Positions 44,235 through 53,569 of a DNA stretch of 64,000 nucleotides are shown piece by piece; positions within the stretch are counted from its first letter, which is position 1; the number at the start of each line of letters is the position of its first letter. The notes under the pieces are model-generated. The model was not told where the DNA came from and did no database searches. It saw only the letters and a program-made list of their open reading frames with translations. The position numbers were made by a program, and so were the translations under genes. The stretch is from contig CAXXOK010000004.1 in assembly GCA_963664595.2 (NCBI GenBank), positions 124,001 through 188,000 on the forward strand, given 5' to 3'. The DNA is from CAXXOK01 sp963664595 (GTDB lineage: Bacteria; Bacillota; Clostridia; Christensenellales; Aristaeellaceae).

Positions 44235-45878
44235 TCAGCCCTTCAGAATTTTCTTGGCGATCTGATCATCCACATCGGTCATGAAGGGAATGCCGGTTTC
44301 CCGTTCCGTTTCACGGTTGGCGGCAAAGATATCCCCGCGCGCCATCTGTGCCATGCTGAACTTGCGGGCGCCTGCCATCAGCTGCTGCAGCCCGGCGGCC
44401 AGCTTGTCGCTGAGCGTCCACAGGGCGATTGCGCCGAAGGGAATGTTCTTCATTTCGTCGGCGCCCACCTTGTTTTGCACGTCGTAGTACCCGGCAAAGA
44501 TTTCTTCAGGAGAGGAGCCAAAGGCTTCCGTGATCGTTTTGGGCAGCGAGTTCCAATTGCCGTTCAGTTTTTCCCTGCGGTCCGGGTGACACACGCCCTC
44601 GATGTTCGCGCCCAGGTACCCGGGGATCATCAGCGAACGGCCCATGCACACCAGCTTGGTAAACGGCGCGCCCAGCGACAGCGCCTTAAAGATATGATCT
44701 TCCCTGGCCAGACCGCCAGCAAACGCCATGTCTACCACATCCCAGCCATCGGCGGCAAGAATCTGCGCATACTCATACGCCTTGGCGTGCAGGTGCAGTG
44801 AAGGTACGCCCCAGCTTTCCATCATATTCCACGGGCTCATGCCGGTGCCGCCGCCCGATCCGTCCACGGTAAGGAGATCCAGCTTGGTTTCCGTTGCCAG
44901 CCGGATGGCCAGGGCGAGGGCTTCCATACCGTAGGAGCCGGTTTTCAGCGTGATGCGCTTGTAGCCAAGGCTGCGCAGATACGCAACCGATTCGATAAAC
45001 GCCTTTCGCACCTCATCGCCGGTGTTTTTATCCGTATACCCCAGCCGGCTGTGCCGCGCGAAAGACTTGATCGCGCCGCTTTTAAACGCTTCCTGCACGG
45101 CGGGCTTCGCGGGATCGGGATCGACGATATATCCGCGGTTCTTCAAAAACAGGGCATATTCCAGACTCGTCACCTGAATTTCGCCGCCGATATCCTTGGC
45201 GCCCTGCCCCCACTTGAGTTCAATGATCACTTTATCGCCGTATTTATCAATCAGGTATTCGGCCACGCCGTTGCGGGTATCCTCCACGTTCATCTGTACG
45301 ATGATCGCGCCGTAGCCGTCATAGTACTTCATGTAGACATCAATTCTGCGTTCCAGCTCGGGGGCGCTGACGATTTTACCGTTTTCCAGAACCGCTTTCT
45401 GGTCCACGCCGACTACGTTTTCACCGATCACAATCGGGAAGCCCACCAGCGAAGCGCCGATTGCAAAGGATTCCCAATACTTGGCGGCAATGAACGTAGA
45501 GCCCAGCGCGCCCGTCATCAGCGGGAGGCGGGACTTTGTTTTCACGGCTTTGCCGAATGAGGTTTCAAGGCTTACATTGGTAAAGATGCAGTCATCCGCC
45601 GCTGAGGACAGGCCGTTTGGCAGCCCGTAGGCCCCATAGTTGTACCCCTGAATGCGCAGGTTGCTGTAACAGACCCCCATGTGATTCACGTTGGACGAGC
45701 CTGCCGTTACCGTGCCGAAGTCGCGCGGATAGAGCAATTTTCTCCCCTTCATGGACGCAAGCCACGTTTCGCATTTCCCGCTGCAGTCCGCCCTGCACAG
45801 TGTGCACAGCCCCGATTCGCAGGGGTCGCCTCTGTTTACACTTCCAAGAACGTCATTGGTCTTAGAATAGCTGGACAT
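44235..45878 (-). CDS. Stand-alone FMN-binding glutamate synthase domain protein
   Basis: A 547-residue protein matching the central synthase (GltB alpha-subunit) barrel, with TVDGSGGGTGMSPWNMM as the FMN/glutamate-binding loop and a preceding KWGQGAKDIGGE. It lacks the N-terminal glutaminase and the C-terminal GXGXG domains of full GltB. A Cys-rich N-terminus (C20, C25, C28, C32, C36) may bind an iron-sulfur cluster. The canonical C-x5-C-x4-C cluster of GltB is not intact (only two cysteines remain in LVCMGRS to GVCHPDRR). No gltD is adjacent. The start follows AAAGGAGAGG. Glutamate synthesis is possible but not certain. Confidence 0.85.
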   Translation of the reverse strand: MSSYSKTNDVLGSVNRGDPCESGLCTLCRADCSGKCETWLASMKGRKLLYPRDFGTVTAGSSNVNHMGVCYSNLRIQGYNYGAYGLPNGLSSAADDCIFTNVSLETSFGKAVKTKSRLPLMTGALGSTFIAAKYWESFAIGASLVGFPIVIGENVVGVDQKAVLENGKIVSAPELERRIDVYMKYYDGYGAIIVQMNVEDTRNGVAEYLIDKYGDKVIIELKWGQGAKDIGGEIQVTSLEYALFLKNRGYIVDPDPAKPAVQEAFKSGAIKSFARHSRLGYTDKNTGDEVRKAFIESVAYLRSLGYKRITLKTGSYGMEALALAIRLATETKLDLLTVDGSGGGTGMSPWNMMESWGVPSLHLHAKAYEYAQILAADGWDVVDMAFAGGLAREDHIFKALSLGAPFTKLVCMGRSLMIPGYLGANIEGVCHPDRREKLNGNWNSLPKTITEAFGSSPEEIFAGYYDVQNKVGADEMKNIPFGAIALWTLSDKLAAGLQQLMAGARKFSMAQMARGDIFAANRETERETGIPFMTDVDDQIAKKILKG

Positions 45879-46204
45879 AATACCTCTCCTTTTTTTCCAA
45901 CTTTTATATTGTTTCCGGAAGCGCCATTGATCCCGGAATCGTTGGACAGAAAGCTTGTTTCTTCAGATACCCCTTGTTTGTCTATCATTGTATCATATGC
46001 AACTTTTCACTGCCGACGGCGGCAAAAAGAAATCATAATTAATACAATGAGCCCGACAGTTGCGCAAAAAAGTCCGTTCATGTATAATGATCATGCTTTC
46101 CCATGTGCCCTGCCCTTTCACCGGGCACTGCGAAAGTGGCTTTTTATCAAATGCGATAAACATGACCGTGTGCGAATGGATTGCCGCAAGGAGGCATGTG
46201 AAGT
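45879..46204. other. Divergent promoter gap
   Basis: AT-rich gap between the minus-strand glutamate synthase gene and the plus-strand asp23 gene. It holds the asp23 promoter; no other gene is visible. Confidence 0.5.
46060..46088 (+). promoter_or_regulatory. asp23-fakA-recG promoter
   Basis: TTGCGC, 17-base spacer, TATAAT (46083-46088). The predicted leader is about 110 bases. Confidence 0.65.
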
Positions 46205-46555
46205 ATGGAATGCAAAATCAAAAATGATATTGGCACTGTGTATATCAGTGAGGATGTCATGCTGAAGGTGGCCGGTTATGCCGCGCTGGAGTGCTACGGC
46301 ATTGTAGCGATGTCTTCCAAGCGCGCCAAGGACGGCTTCAATCAGTGGCTGGGGCGTGAAAACCTCACCAAGGGCGTGGAGCTTCGCATGGTAGACGATA
46401 TGCTGGACGTGGATCTTTTTATTATCGTCGAGTACGGCATCTCCATCGGCGAGGTATGCAAAACAATCGTCGAAACGGTCCGCTACAAGCTGGAAAGTAT
46501 GACAGGTATTAAAATTCGCCGTGTGAACATTTCCGTTGAGGGTGTTCGCGTGTAA
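46205..46555 (+). CDS. Asp23/Gls24 family envelope stress protein
   Basis: A 116-residue Asp23-family protein (YloU-type). It has ISEDVMLKVAGYAALECYGIV near the N-terminus and VKTIVETVRYKLES-like helices and a final RRVNISVEGVRV strand. Members line the membrane or respond to wall stress. It immediately precedes a fatty-acid-kinase gene and recG, the usual Firmicute order, which supports the assignment. Confidence 0.92.
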   Translation: MECKIKNDIGTVYISEDVMLKVAGYAALECYGIVAMSSKRAKDGFNQWLGRENLTKGVELRMVDDMLDVDLFIIVEYGISIGEVCKTIVETVRYKLESMTGIKIRRVNISVEGVRV

Positions 46556-46582
46556 TATCGGCCTCGGGAGGATTTATTTTTG

Positions 46583-48229
46583 ATGCAGATCAAGATGATT
46601 GATGGCCTTCTGCTGCGCGATATGGTTTTAGCGGGCGCGGCGATGCTTGACAATAACCGCGATGCGGTGGATGCTTTGAATGTTTTCCCCGTTCCGGACG
46701 GGGACACGGGCACCAATATGTCGCTGACGATGACGGCAGCCATCCGCGAGCTGAGCCAGAAGGAATTTCTGCACGCTGGCGAAGCAGCCGAAGCTTTGGC
46801 AAAGGGTGCTTTGCGCGGCGCGCGCGGCAACTCCGGTGTAATCACCTCCCAGTTATACCGCGGGTTTGCCCACGGGCTGGAAGGCGTAGACAAGATTACG
46901 CCAAAGCAGTTTGCGGCCGCCCTGCAAAACGGCTCGGAAACTGCCTATAAAGCCATGATGAAGCCTAAGGAAGGCACCATTCTCACCGTGGCGCGCGTGG
47001 TTGCGGAAGAAGCGGTTAAGCAGGCCGAAAAAGCGCCCGATGATTTTGAAGCCCTGTTCGAAGTCATTCTTTCTTCCGGCGACGCTATTTTGAAGCGGAC
47101 CCAGCAAATGCTCCCCGCGCTTACTCAGGCGGGCGTTGTGGACGCGGGCGGCCGCGGTCTTTTACTGATTTATATGGGCTATGCGGCCGTGCTGCGCGGC
47201 GAGGACGTGCCCAAGGAAAGCATTGATTTTTCCGCCGACGGCCAGGTGGTGTTTGAAGATAACCACGACCTGCTGGGCGAAATCGAGTTTGCCTACTGTA
47301 CGGAGTTTCTGATCCAGAACCTCCGGTCTGAGGTAACGCAGGAGGATATCGATCAGTTCCGCCGCAGGCTCAACCGCATCGGCGACTGTGTGCTGGTGGT
47401 GGGTGATCTGGCGCTGATCCACGTGCATGTGCATACCAACGAGCCGGGTAAGGCGCTCAACTATGCCGTGACACTGGGCGAGCTTGTGGACCTGAAAATC
47501 GAAAACATGGTGCAGCAGCGCCGCGACCGCGTGGCCGCCGCGCAGGAGCAGAAGAAAAACGAACCGCCGAAGGCTTCGGGCATTCTCGCGGTTTCTGTCG
47601 GCGAAGGGTTTGACGCGATTTTCCATGACCTGGGCGTGGACCAGATCGTGGAAGGCGGCCAGACCATGAACCCCTCCATTGAGGATATCAGCGACGCTAT
47701 TGATAAAATCAACGCCGAAAGCGTATTTGTGTTTCCCAACAACGGCAATGTCATCCTGGCGGCACAGCAGGCCGCTGAGCTGACCAAGGATAAAAAGGTG
47801 TACGTTATCCCCACCAAAAACGTGGCGATGGGCATTGCGGCCATCATTGCTTTCCAGGACGGCGCAGACGACGAGGAAAACGTAAAGCAGATGAACGAAG
47901 CCGCCCAGCGCGTGCGCACCTGCACCGTAACCTATGCCGTACGCGACAGTGTGATTGAGGATCTCCAGATCAAAGAGGGCGATATCATCGGCCTGCACAA
48001 CGGCAAGGTGGAAGCCAAGGGTGAAAACCCCCAGCTTGTCGCCAAGGATCTGATGCAGAAAATCGTCACCCCGGACGACGAACTGATTACCGTATATTAC
48101 GGCAACGATGTTTCCGAGGACGACGCGCAGGTGCTTACCGATCAGCTTGCGGCCCAGTTCTCGGACTGCGATGTGGAAATGCATAAGGGCGGCCAGCCGC
48201 TGTACTATTATCTGATATCTGTAGAATAG
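46583..48229 (+). CDS. fakA: DhaL/DAK2-domain kinase, FakA/YloV type
   Basis: A 548-residue protein, the same length as staphylococcal FakA, the ATP-binding subunit of fatty acid kinase that phosphorylates FakB-bound fatty acids for phospholipid synthesis. The N-terminal DhaL domain has NVFPVPDGDTGTNMSLTM (metal/nucleotide site) and GARGNSGVITSQLYRGF. A middle domain follows, then a C-terminal DegV-like domain (FVFPNNGNVILAAQQAAEL). The ATG at 46583 sits 13 bases after GGGAGG; a TTG just before it is ignored. It stops 2 bases before recG. No fakB (degV) gene is in the window. Confidence 0.9.
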   Translation: MQIKMIDGLLLRDMVLAGAAMLDNNRDAVDALNVFPVPDGDTGTNMSLTMTAAIRELSQKEFLHAGEAAEALAKGALRGARGNSGVITSQLYRGFAHGLEGVDKITPKQFAAALQNGSETAYKAMMKPKEGTILTVARVVAEEAVKQAEKAPDDFEALFEVILSSGDAILKRTQQMLPALTQAGVVDAGGRGLLLIYMGYAAVLRGEDVPKESIDFSADGQVVFEDNHDLLGEIEFAYCTEFLIQNLRSEVTQEDIDQFRRRLNRIGDCVLVVGDLALIHVHVHTNEPGKALNYAVTLGELVDLKIENMVQQRRDRVAAAQEQKKNEPPKASGILAVSVGEGFDAIFHDLGVDQIVEGGQTMNPSIEDISDAIDKINAESVFVFPNNGNVILAAQQAAELTKDKKVYVIPTKNVAMGIAAIIAFQDGADDEENVKQMNEAAQRVRTCTVTYAVRDSVIEDLQIKEGDIIGLHNGKVEAKGENPQLVAKDLMQKIVTPDDELITVYYGNDVSEDDAQVLTDQLAAQFSDCDVEMHKGGQPLYYYLISVE

Positions 48230-48231
48230 TC

Positions 48232-50241
48232 ATGGAGCTCAAGGATCTTCGGGGCATCGGCCCAAAACGTCTGGATGCATTGCACGCAGCGGGAATTTTC
48301 TCGTTGCGTGATCTTTTATACACCGTACCCCTCCGCTACCGCGATATGGGGTCGCTCACCCCGGCCGCACAGGCGGTGCACGGCACGGAGCAGGTTTTTT
48401 GCCTGGTGCGCAAAGGAACGCCGAAAGTTTTTTACCACGGCAATCTGGCCCGCGTCACCTGCACCCTGCGGGATGATACCGGCGAGATCAGCTGCTGCTG
48501 GTTCAATCAGCCATGGATGCGGGACGTACTCAATCAAAAAGACAGCTTTCTGCTGTATGGCAGGGTGGAGCGCACCAAAAACAGCATCCGCCTCACCAAT
48601 CCGCGCCTGGAAGACGAGATTCGCATCGTGCCCGTTTACCGCGCCATAGAGGATATCCCCAACAAAACGCGGGAAGCCTTCATCCGGCAGGCGCTTGTGT
48701 TTGCGGATCAGATTTGCGCTGAAAACCTGCCGCAGGAAATTTTGGACCGCTACCAGTTGATCCCCTCCCCTGAGGCGATTCGCGTTCTGCATCAGCCGGA
48801 TACCATGGCGCACGTCGCCCAGGCCCAGCGGCGGATCGCCTTTGAGCAGCTTCTGCTGTACCAGATTGCCGTTCGGCAGTTTAAGCGCAGGCGGGACGAG
48901 GGCCGCGCGCTGTCCATTCCCCCGGGCGCGGAAGCGCGTTTCTGGGATACGCTTCCCTTTGCGCCGACCGCCGCCCAGCAGCGCACCCTGCTGGAAATCA
49001 CCGGCGACCTGCGAAAACCGACCGCCATGGCGCGCATGGTGCAGGGCGACGTGGGCTGCGGCAAAACCGCCATCGCCTTCGGGGCCATGGCGCTGTGTGC
49101 CGGGGCCGGCTGCCAGGCCGCCTTTATGGCGCCCACGGAGCTGTTGGCGCGCCAGCACTTTGAAAGCGCCAGACAATTGCTTGCGCCCCAGGGCATCCGC
49201 TGCGGGCTGCTGCTCAGCGGTATGAAAGCGCCTGAGCGGCGCGAGGCGCTGGCCGCTATCCAAAGCGGCGCCTGGCAGGTGGTGATCGGCACCCACGCGC
49301 TGATCTCCGAGGGTGTGCGCTATCACGATCTGGCGCTGTGCATTACCGACGAGCAGCACCGTTTCGGCGTCGGCCAGCGCACCCGGCTGATACGCAAGGG
49401 CGGCGGCGCGGTCTCCCCGCATCTGCTGGTAATGTCCGCCACGCCTATCCCCCGCTCATTGGCGCTGATGATGTACGGCGATCTTGACGTTTCGGTGGTG
49501 GATCAGTTGCCGCCGGGACGCATGCCCGTGATCACCCGCATTGTAAAGCCCGAAAAGCGCACCGACATGTACCATTATCTGCGCGGAGAGCTGGAGCAGG
49601 GGCATCAGGCATATATCGTTTGTCCGCTGATTGAGGAGGACGAGGGCAAGGCGCAGCTGAAAACCGTGGAAACCCTGCACCAGACGCTGGCTAAGGGTGT
49701 GCTCAAGGGCATTCCCATCGGTATCACGCACGGGCGGCAGCCGTCGGCGGAAAAAGCGGAGGTGCTGGAAGCCTTTTCCAGCGGCAGGCTGCTGGCACTG
49801 ATCGCAACCACCGTGATCGAGGTCGGCATGAACGTACCCAATGCCACCCTGATGATTGTGGAAGACGCCGAACGCTACGGGCTGGCGCAGCTGCACCAGC
49901 TGCGCGGGCGCGTGGGTCGCGGCTCACAGGAAAGCCGCTGTTTTCTGGTCGGCCAGGAAAATGAGCGTCTGCGGGCGTTGACGCGCACCAACGACGGCTT
50001 TGAAATCGCCCGCAAGGACTTGGAGTTGCGCGGCCCCGGCGAGCTGCTGGGCACGCAGCAGCACGGCCTGTCGCTGTGGTCGGGCGGAATTGATATCATG
50101 AACGGCACACTCATCCGCGACGCCGCCGCCTGCGCGCAGGCGCTTTTCGAAAACGAAGCGATGCGCCCCGCCCGCCAGGCGCTGGCGGAGCAGGCGGAGA
50201 TCCTGCTCAAACGGTCGCTGCGGGATGTATCCGTGAGTTGA
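48232..50241 (+). CDS. recG: ATP-dependent DNA helicase RecG
   Basis: A 669-residue branch-migrating helicase that remodels stalled forks. An N-terminal wedge/OB domain precedes the helicase core with Walker A GDVGCGKT (near 275), the DEQH box DEQHRFG, a motif III SATPIPRSLALMMYGDLD and motif VI QLRGRVGRG. A C-terminal TRG-type tail (KDLELRGPGELLGTQQHG) completes it. The length is normal. It begins 2 bases after fakA. Confidence 0.95.
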   Translation: MELKDLRGIGPKRLDALHAAGIFSLRDLLYTVPLRYRDMGSLTPAAQAVHGTEQVFCLVRKGTPKVFYHGNLARVTCTLRDDTGEISCCWFNQPWMRDVLNQKDSFLLYGRVERTKNSIRLTNPRLEDEIRIVPVYRAIEDIPNKTREAFIRQALVFADQICAENLPQEILDRYQLIPSPEAIRVLHQPDTMAHVAQAQRRIAFEQLLLYQIAVRQFKRRRDEGRALSIPPGAEARFWDTLPFAPTAAQQRTLLEITGDLRKPTAMARMVQGDVGCGKTAIAFGAMALCAGAGCQAAFMAPTELLARQHFESARQLLAPQGIRCGLLLSGMKAPERREALAAIQSGAWQVVIGTHALISEGVRYHDLALCITDEQHRFGVGQRTRLIRKGGGAVSPHLLVMSATPIPRSLALMMYGDLDVSVVDQLPPGRMPVITRIVKPEKRTDMYHYLRGELEQGHQAYIVCPLIEEDEGKAQLKTVETLHQTLAKGVLKGIPIGITHGRQPSAEKAEVLEAFSSGRLLALIATTVIEVGMNVPNATLMIVEDAERYGLAQLHQLRGRVGRGSQESRCFLVGQENERLRALTRTNDGFEIARKDLELRGPGELLGTQQHGLSLWSGGIDIMNGTLIRDAAACAQALFENEAMRPARQALAEQAEILLKRSLRDVSVS

Positions 50242-50287
50242 CCTTTGCCGGAGAAACGATGTACAATAAACAAACGGAGGGAATGCC

Positions 50288-50803
50288 ATGCACATCGTGT
50301 TGTACAATCCGGAAATCCCGCAGAACACGGGCAACATCGCCCGCACCTGCGCAGCCACAGGCTTCACGCTGCACCTGATCAAACCGCTGGGCTTTTCCCT
50401 GGCGGACAAATACCTGAAACGCGCGGGGCTGGACTACTGGCACATGATGACCTACCGCATCTACGACGGATTTGACGATCTGCTCGCCGCTTATCCCGGC
50501 GCGCCGTTTTACTTTTTAACCACCAAGGCGGTCAAAACCTACGCCGACGTGCGCTATGGCGCCGATGATTTTCTGGTGTTCGGCTGCGAAACCCGCGGTC
50601 TGCCCGAAAGCCTGCTGGAGAGGGCCTATGACCGCTGTATCCGAATCCCGATGGCGCCGGGCGCCCGAAGCCTGAACCTGTCCAATTCCGTGGCGATTGT
50701 CGCATACGAAGCGCTTCGCCAGCAGGATTTCCCTGCCCTGGAGGCAAAGGGCAGCCTGACCGGACGGGCCGACACCAGCGAGCCCTGGATGGATTACGTG
50801 TAA
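50288..50803 (+). CDS. trmL: tRNA (cytidine(34)-2'-O)-methyltransferase TrmL
   Basis: A 171-residue SPOUT methyltransferase that 2'-O-methylates the wobble base of some leucine tRNAs. It has NPEIPQNTGNIARTCAATG at the start, FGCETRGLP in the middle and the knotted C-terminus PGARSLNLSNSVAIVAYEA that binds S-adenosylmethionine. Start ATG follows GGAGGGAATGCC. It is part of the run from asp23. Confidence 0.94.
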   Translation: MHIVLYNPEIPQNTGNIARTCAATGFTLHLIKPLGFSLADKYLKRAGLDYWHMMTYRIYDGFDDLLAAYPGAPFYFLTTKAVKTYADVRYGADDFLVFGCETRGLPESLLERAYDRCIRIPMAPGARSLNLSNSVAIVAYEALRQQDFPALEAKGSLTGRADTSEPWMDYV

Positions 50804-50819
50804 ACAGGAGGACTGCAAG

Positions 50820-51167
50820 ATGAAGAATGACAAAGACGATCAGGCCTATCCGCAGGAATCCTGGGATCAAAGCAATGGCTATACCGACCCCGATACCAAT
50901 AATGCCTACGATACCTACCACGAATACACGGAATACGGTGACTACGAAGGCTACGACGGCTATGACGATGAGGAAGACAGCGAGCTGGACGAGGAACTCG
51001 ACAGCGAGCATAACTTCCGTATCGCCATGAATGTGTTCGATCTGATCAGTATCCTGGTGGGGCTTGCGGTGATTCTGGTTCTCGCCGGGCTCCTGTTCAG
51101 CCTGTTCAACTGGGTACAACGGGATATTGCCCAATCCTTGTCCGTAATTACCGCGCCGTTCCACTAA
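50820..51167 (+). CDS. Small acidic single-pass membrane protein
   Basis: A 115-residue protein of unknown family. The first 60 residues are extremely acidic and Tyr-rich (about half Asp, Glu or Tyr, no hydrophobic stretch). A single membrane helix near 78-98 (ISILVGLAVILVLAGLLFSLF) and a short tail follow. The ribosome site is CAGGAGG. It lies 16 bases after trmL and 24 before the uracil-DNA glycosylase gene. A low-complexity acidic head on a membrane anchor suggests protein or cation binding, which is a guess. Confidence 0.8.
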   Translation: MKNDKDDQAYPQESWDQSNGYTDPDTNNAYDTYHEYTEYGDYEGYDGYDDEEDSELDEELDSEHNFRIAMNVFDLISILVGLAVILVLAGLLFSLFNWVQRDIAQSLSVITAPFH

Positions 51168-51191
51168 CTGCCGGAATAAAGGAGTTTTTTC

Positions 51192-51770
51192 ATGCAGACC
51201 TCATGGGCCCAGCTTGCCAAAGAAGTTTCCGATTGCGCGGCCTGCCCGCTATGCGAAGGATGCCATCAGAAGGTCATCGGACAGGGAGACCCCCACGCGC
51301 CGCTGATGCTGATCGGCGAGGGCCCGGGAGAGCAGGAAGACTTGCAGGGCAAGCCCTTTGTGGGGCGAGCGGGTGATTTGCTCACCAAAATGCTGTCCGC
51401 CATCAGCCTCCCCCGTGACCGGGTGTACATCTGCAATACCGTTAAATGCCGCCCGCCAAAAAACCGTACCCCCAAGCCGGATGAACTGACCGCCTGTCAG
51501 CCGCATCTGCTCAGGCAGATCGCGCTGGTGAAGCCCAGGGTGATTTTTCTGCTCGGTTCCACCGCCGTTCGGGTGATGCTGGGGCCCAACTACCGCATCA
51601 CCCAATGCCGCGGGCAGTGGTTTGAGCGCGGCGATGTGAAGATCATGGCCACGTTCCATCCCGCGGCACTCCTGCGCGATCCACGACGCAAGCACGAAAC
51701 CTGGGCGGACCTGCAAATGGTGCGTGACGAGCTGAAACAGCTTGCGGCATATCCGGATCTGCTGTCGTAA
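51192..51770 (+). CDS. Type-4 uracil-DNA glycosylase (iron-sulfur)
   Basis: A 192-residue family 4 UDG that removes uracil from DNA. Motif A is GEGPGEQED and the C-terminal motif is TFHPAALLR. The [4Fe-4S] ligands are expected at C15, C18 (DCAAC) and in KCRPPKNRTPKPDELTAC (two cysteines 17 apart). Other start cysteines (CEGC) are nearby. It carries GKPFVGRAGDLL. The ATG follows AAAGGAG. Confidence 0.93.
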   Translation: MQTSWAQLAKEVSDCAACPLCEGCHQKVIGQGDPHAPLMLIGEGPGEQEDLQGKPFVGRAGDLLTKMLSAISLPRDRVYICNTVKCRPPKNRTPKPDELTACQPHLLRQIALVKPRVIFLLGSTAVRVMLGPNYRITQCRGQWFERGDVKIMATFHPAALLRDPRRKHETWADLQMVRDELKQLAAYPDLLS

Positions 51771-51912
51771 GAAGGCCTCCCGTTTCCCGCCGCGCGGCCA
51801 CCCCGGAGACATTTCAATCACCAAACTGCGGTGTTCATCCGCAAGCCGCTGCATAATTCGGCTTCCCATGCTACAATGTTTTCATGCGAAACTATATCGG
51901 GAGGGAATCCAT

Positions 51913-52431
51913 ATGATTGATTTTTTGGCAACCAACCTCGCCGTCATCCTGTTTTTTGTGGTTGGCACCGTTTTGCTCATCATCGAGGTGTTTATGCCCG
52001 GTTTTGGGATTGCCGGTTTTTCCGGAATCATACTGGAAGGCGTCAGCATCGCGCTGATGTTCAGCCAGCATGGGCCCTTTGCCGCACTCGGATTAACCGT
52101 TCTGGTGCTGGCGCTTATTGGGGTCATCATCTCCATCACCCTGCGCTCTGCCACCAAGGGACGGCTTTCCAAGTCTCCGTTTGTTCTTGACAAATCGGAA
52201 ACCGCGTCTGAAGGCTACTCCGCTACCAACAATCAGGACATGAACGTTTTCGTAGGCAAAGAAGGCGTCGCCATCACCACGCTGCGTCCCGTGGGCATGG
52301 CGGAAATCGAGGGCGTTAAACTGGACGTGGACTGCGACGGGGAATTTATTCCCCAGGGTACAAAGGTTCGGGTTACCCGGGTAGACGGTTTGCGGATTAT
52401 CGTCCGGAAACTGGATCTTCCGATACAATAG
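51913..52431 (+). CDS. NfeD-like membrane protein
   Basis: A 172-residue protein with three N-terminal membrane helices (about 8-30, 32-50, 54-76) and a C-terminal OB-fold (VFVGKEGVAITTLRPVGMAEI). This is the short NfeD type that partners flotillins in membrane microdomains. The ATG at 51913 is chosen over upstream in-frame starts because GGGAGGG precedes it. floA begins 30 bases on. Confidence 0.88.
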   Translation: MIDFLATNLAVILFFVVGTVLLIIEVFMPGFGIAGFSGIILEGVSIALMFSQHGPFAALGLTVLVLALIGVIISITLRSATKGRLSKSPFVLDKSETASEGYSATNNQDMNVFVGKEGVAITTLRPVGMAEIEGVKLDVDCDGEFIPQGTKVRVTRVDGLRIIVRKLDLPIQ

Positions 52432-52461
52432 CTTATTCCCATTTTGAAAGGAGATAGTAAT

Positions 52462-53514
52462 ATGAGTCAATCCCTGTTGTCCCTGCTGTATGCATCGACC
52501 TCCTCACCCGATGTGGCTTCCGTGCTTTGGGTCGTGATCCCCATCATTCTGGCAATTATTCTGATTTCCGTTTTCCTTCGCTTTGTTCCGGTGGGCCTGT
52601 GGATTACCTCGCTGGCATCCGGCGTACACGTTGGTATCGCGTCGCTGGTCGGCATGCGCCTGCGCCGGATCCCGCCCAAAAGGCTGGTGGACCCGCTGAT
52701 CAAGGCGCGCAAGGCCGGGTTGGATATTACGCTGACCAAGCTGGAAACCCACTACCTGGCCGGTGGCAATGTGGACCGCGTCATCAACGCGCTGATTGCC
52801 GCGCAGCGTTCCAACATCGCCATGCCCTTTGAAAAAGCAAGCGCCATCGACTTGGCCGGCCGCGACGTGCTGCAGGCCGTGCAGATGAGCGTAACCCCGA
52901 AAGTGATCGAAACGCCCGTGGTCGCCGCCATCGCCAAAGACGGCATTGAGCTGCGCGCCAAAGCCCGCGTCACCGTTCGCACCAATATCGAACGGCTGGT
53001 CGGCGGCGCTGGAGAAGAAACCATCATCGCCCGCGTCGGCGAAGGTATCGTCACCACCGTAGGTTCCGCCGAAACCCACAAACAGGTGCTGGAGAACCCG
53101 GACCTGATCAGCCGCACTGTGCTCAACAAAGGGCTGGACGCCGGTACCGCTTATGAAATCCTGTCCATCGATATCGCCGATGTGGATGTGGGCCGCAACG
53201 TGGGCGCACAGCTGCAGATGGATCAGGCGCAGGCCGATCTGCGCATCGCACAGGCGCGCGCCGAAGAACGCCGCGCCATGGCCGTTGCCCGCGAGCAGGA
53301 AATGAAAGCCTCCGTACAGGAGATGCGCGCCCGCGTGATCGAGGCCGAAGCCGAGGTTCCCAAAGCGCTTTCACAAGCCCTGCGCGATGGCAAGCTGGGT
53401 GTGATGGATTACTATCAGATGCGCAATGTAATCGCCGATACCGATATGCGCGACGGCATTGCCAAGGCAACCGCCCCCGCCAAGCCCGTTACGCCGGACG
53501 ACAGCAAGAAATAA
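52462..53514 (+). CDS. floA: Flotillin-like protein FloA
   Basis: A 350-residue SPFH-family membrane scaffold. There is an N-terminal hydrophobic hairpin (near 15-60), an SPFH core with RVGEGIVTTVGSAETHK, and a coiled-coil region with Ala/Glu/Arg repeats (QAQADLRIAQARAEERRAMA). Length and lack of a long C-terminal coiled coil fit FloA rather than FloT. The start ATG at 52462 follows AAAGGAGATAG. It is preceded by nfeD and followed by a terminator. Confidence 0.92.
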   Translation: MSQSLLSLLYASTSSPDVASVLWVVIPIILAIILISVFLRFVPVGLWITSLASGVHVGIASLVGMRLRRIPPKRLVDPLIKARKAGLDITLTKLETHYLAGGNVDRVINALIAAQRSNIAMPFEKASAIDLAGRDVLQAVQMSVTPKVIETPVVAAIAKDGIELRAKARVTVRTNIERLVGGAGEETIIARVGEGIVTTVGSAETHKQVLENPDLISRTVLNKGLDAGTAYEILSIDIADVDVGRNVGAQLQMDQAQADLRIAQARAEERRAMAVAREQEMKASVQEMRARVIEAEAEVPKALSQALRDGKLGVMDYYQMRNVIADTDMRDGIAKATAPAKPVTPDDSKK

Positions 53515-53522
53515 TGCTCTTT

Positions 53523-53548
53523 GGAAAGGGAGCGTCCGCTCCCTTTCC
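53523..53548 (+). terminator. Terminator after floA
   Basis: A perfect 11-bp stem (GGAAAGGGAGC and complement) around GTCC followed by TTTC, 8 bases after the stop. The next gene starts only 21 bases later, so some read-through is likely. Confidence 0.7.
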
Positions 53549-53569
53549 TTTCAAGTGAGGTGAACACCA

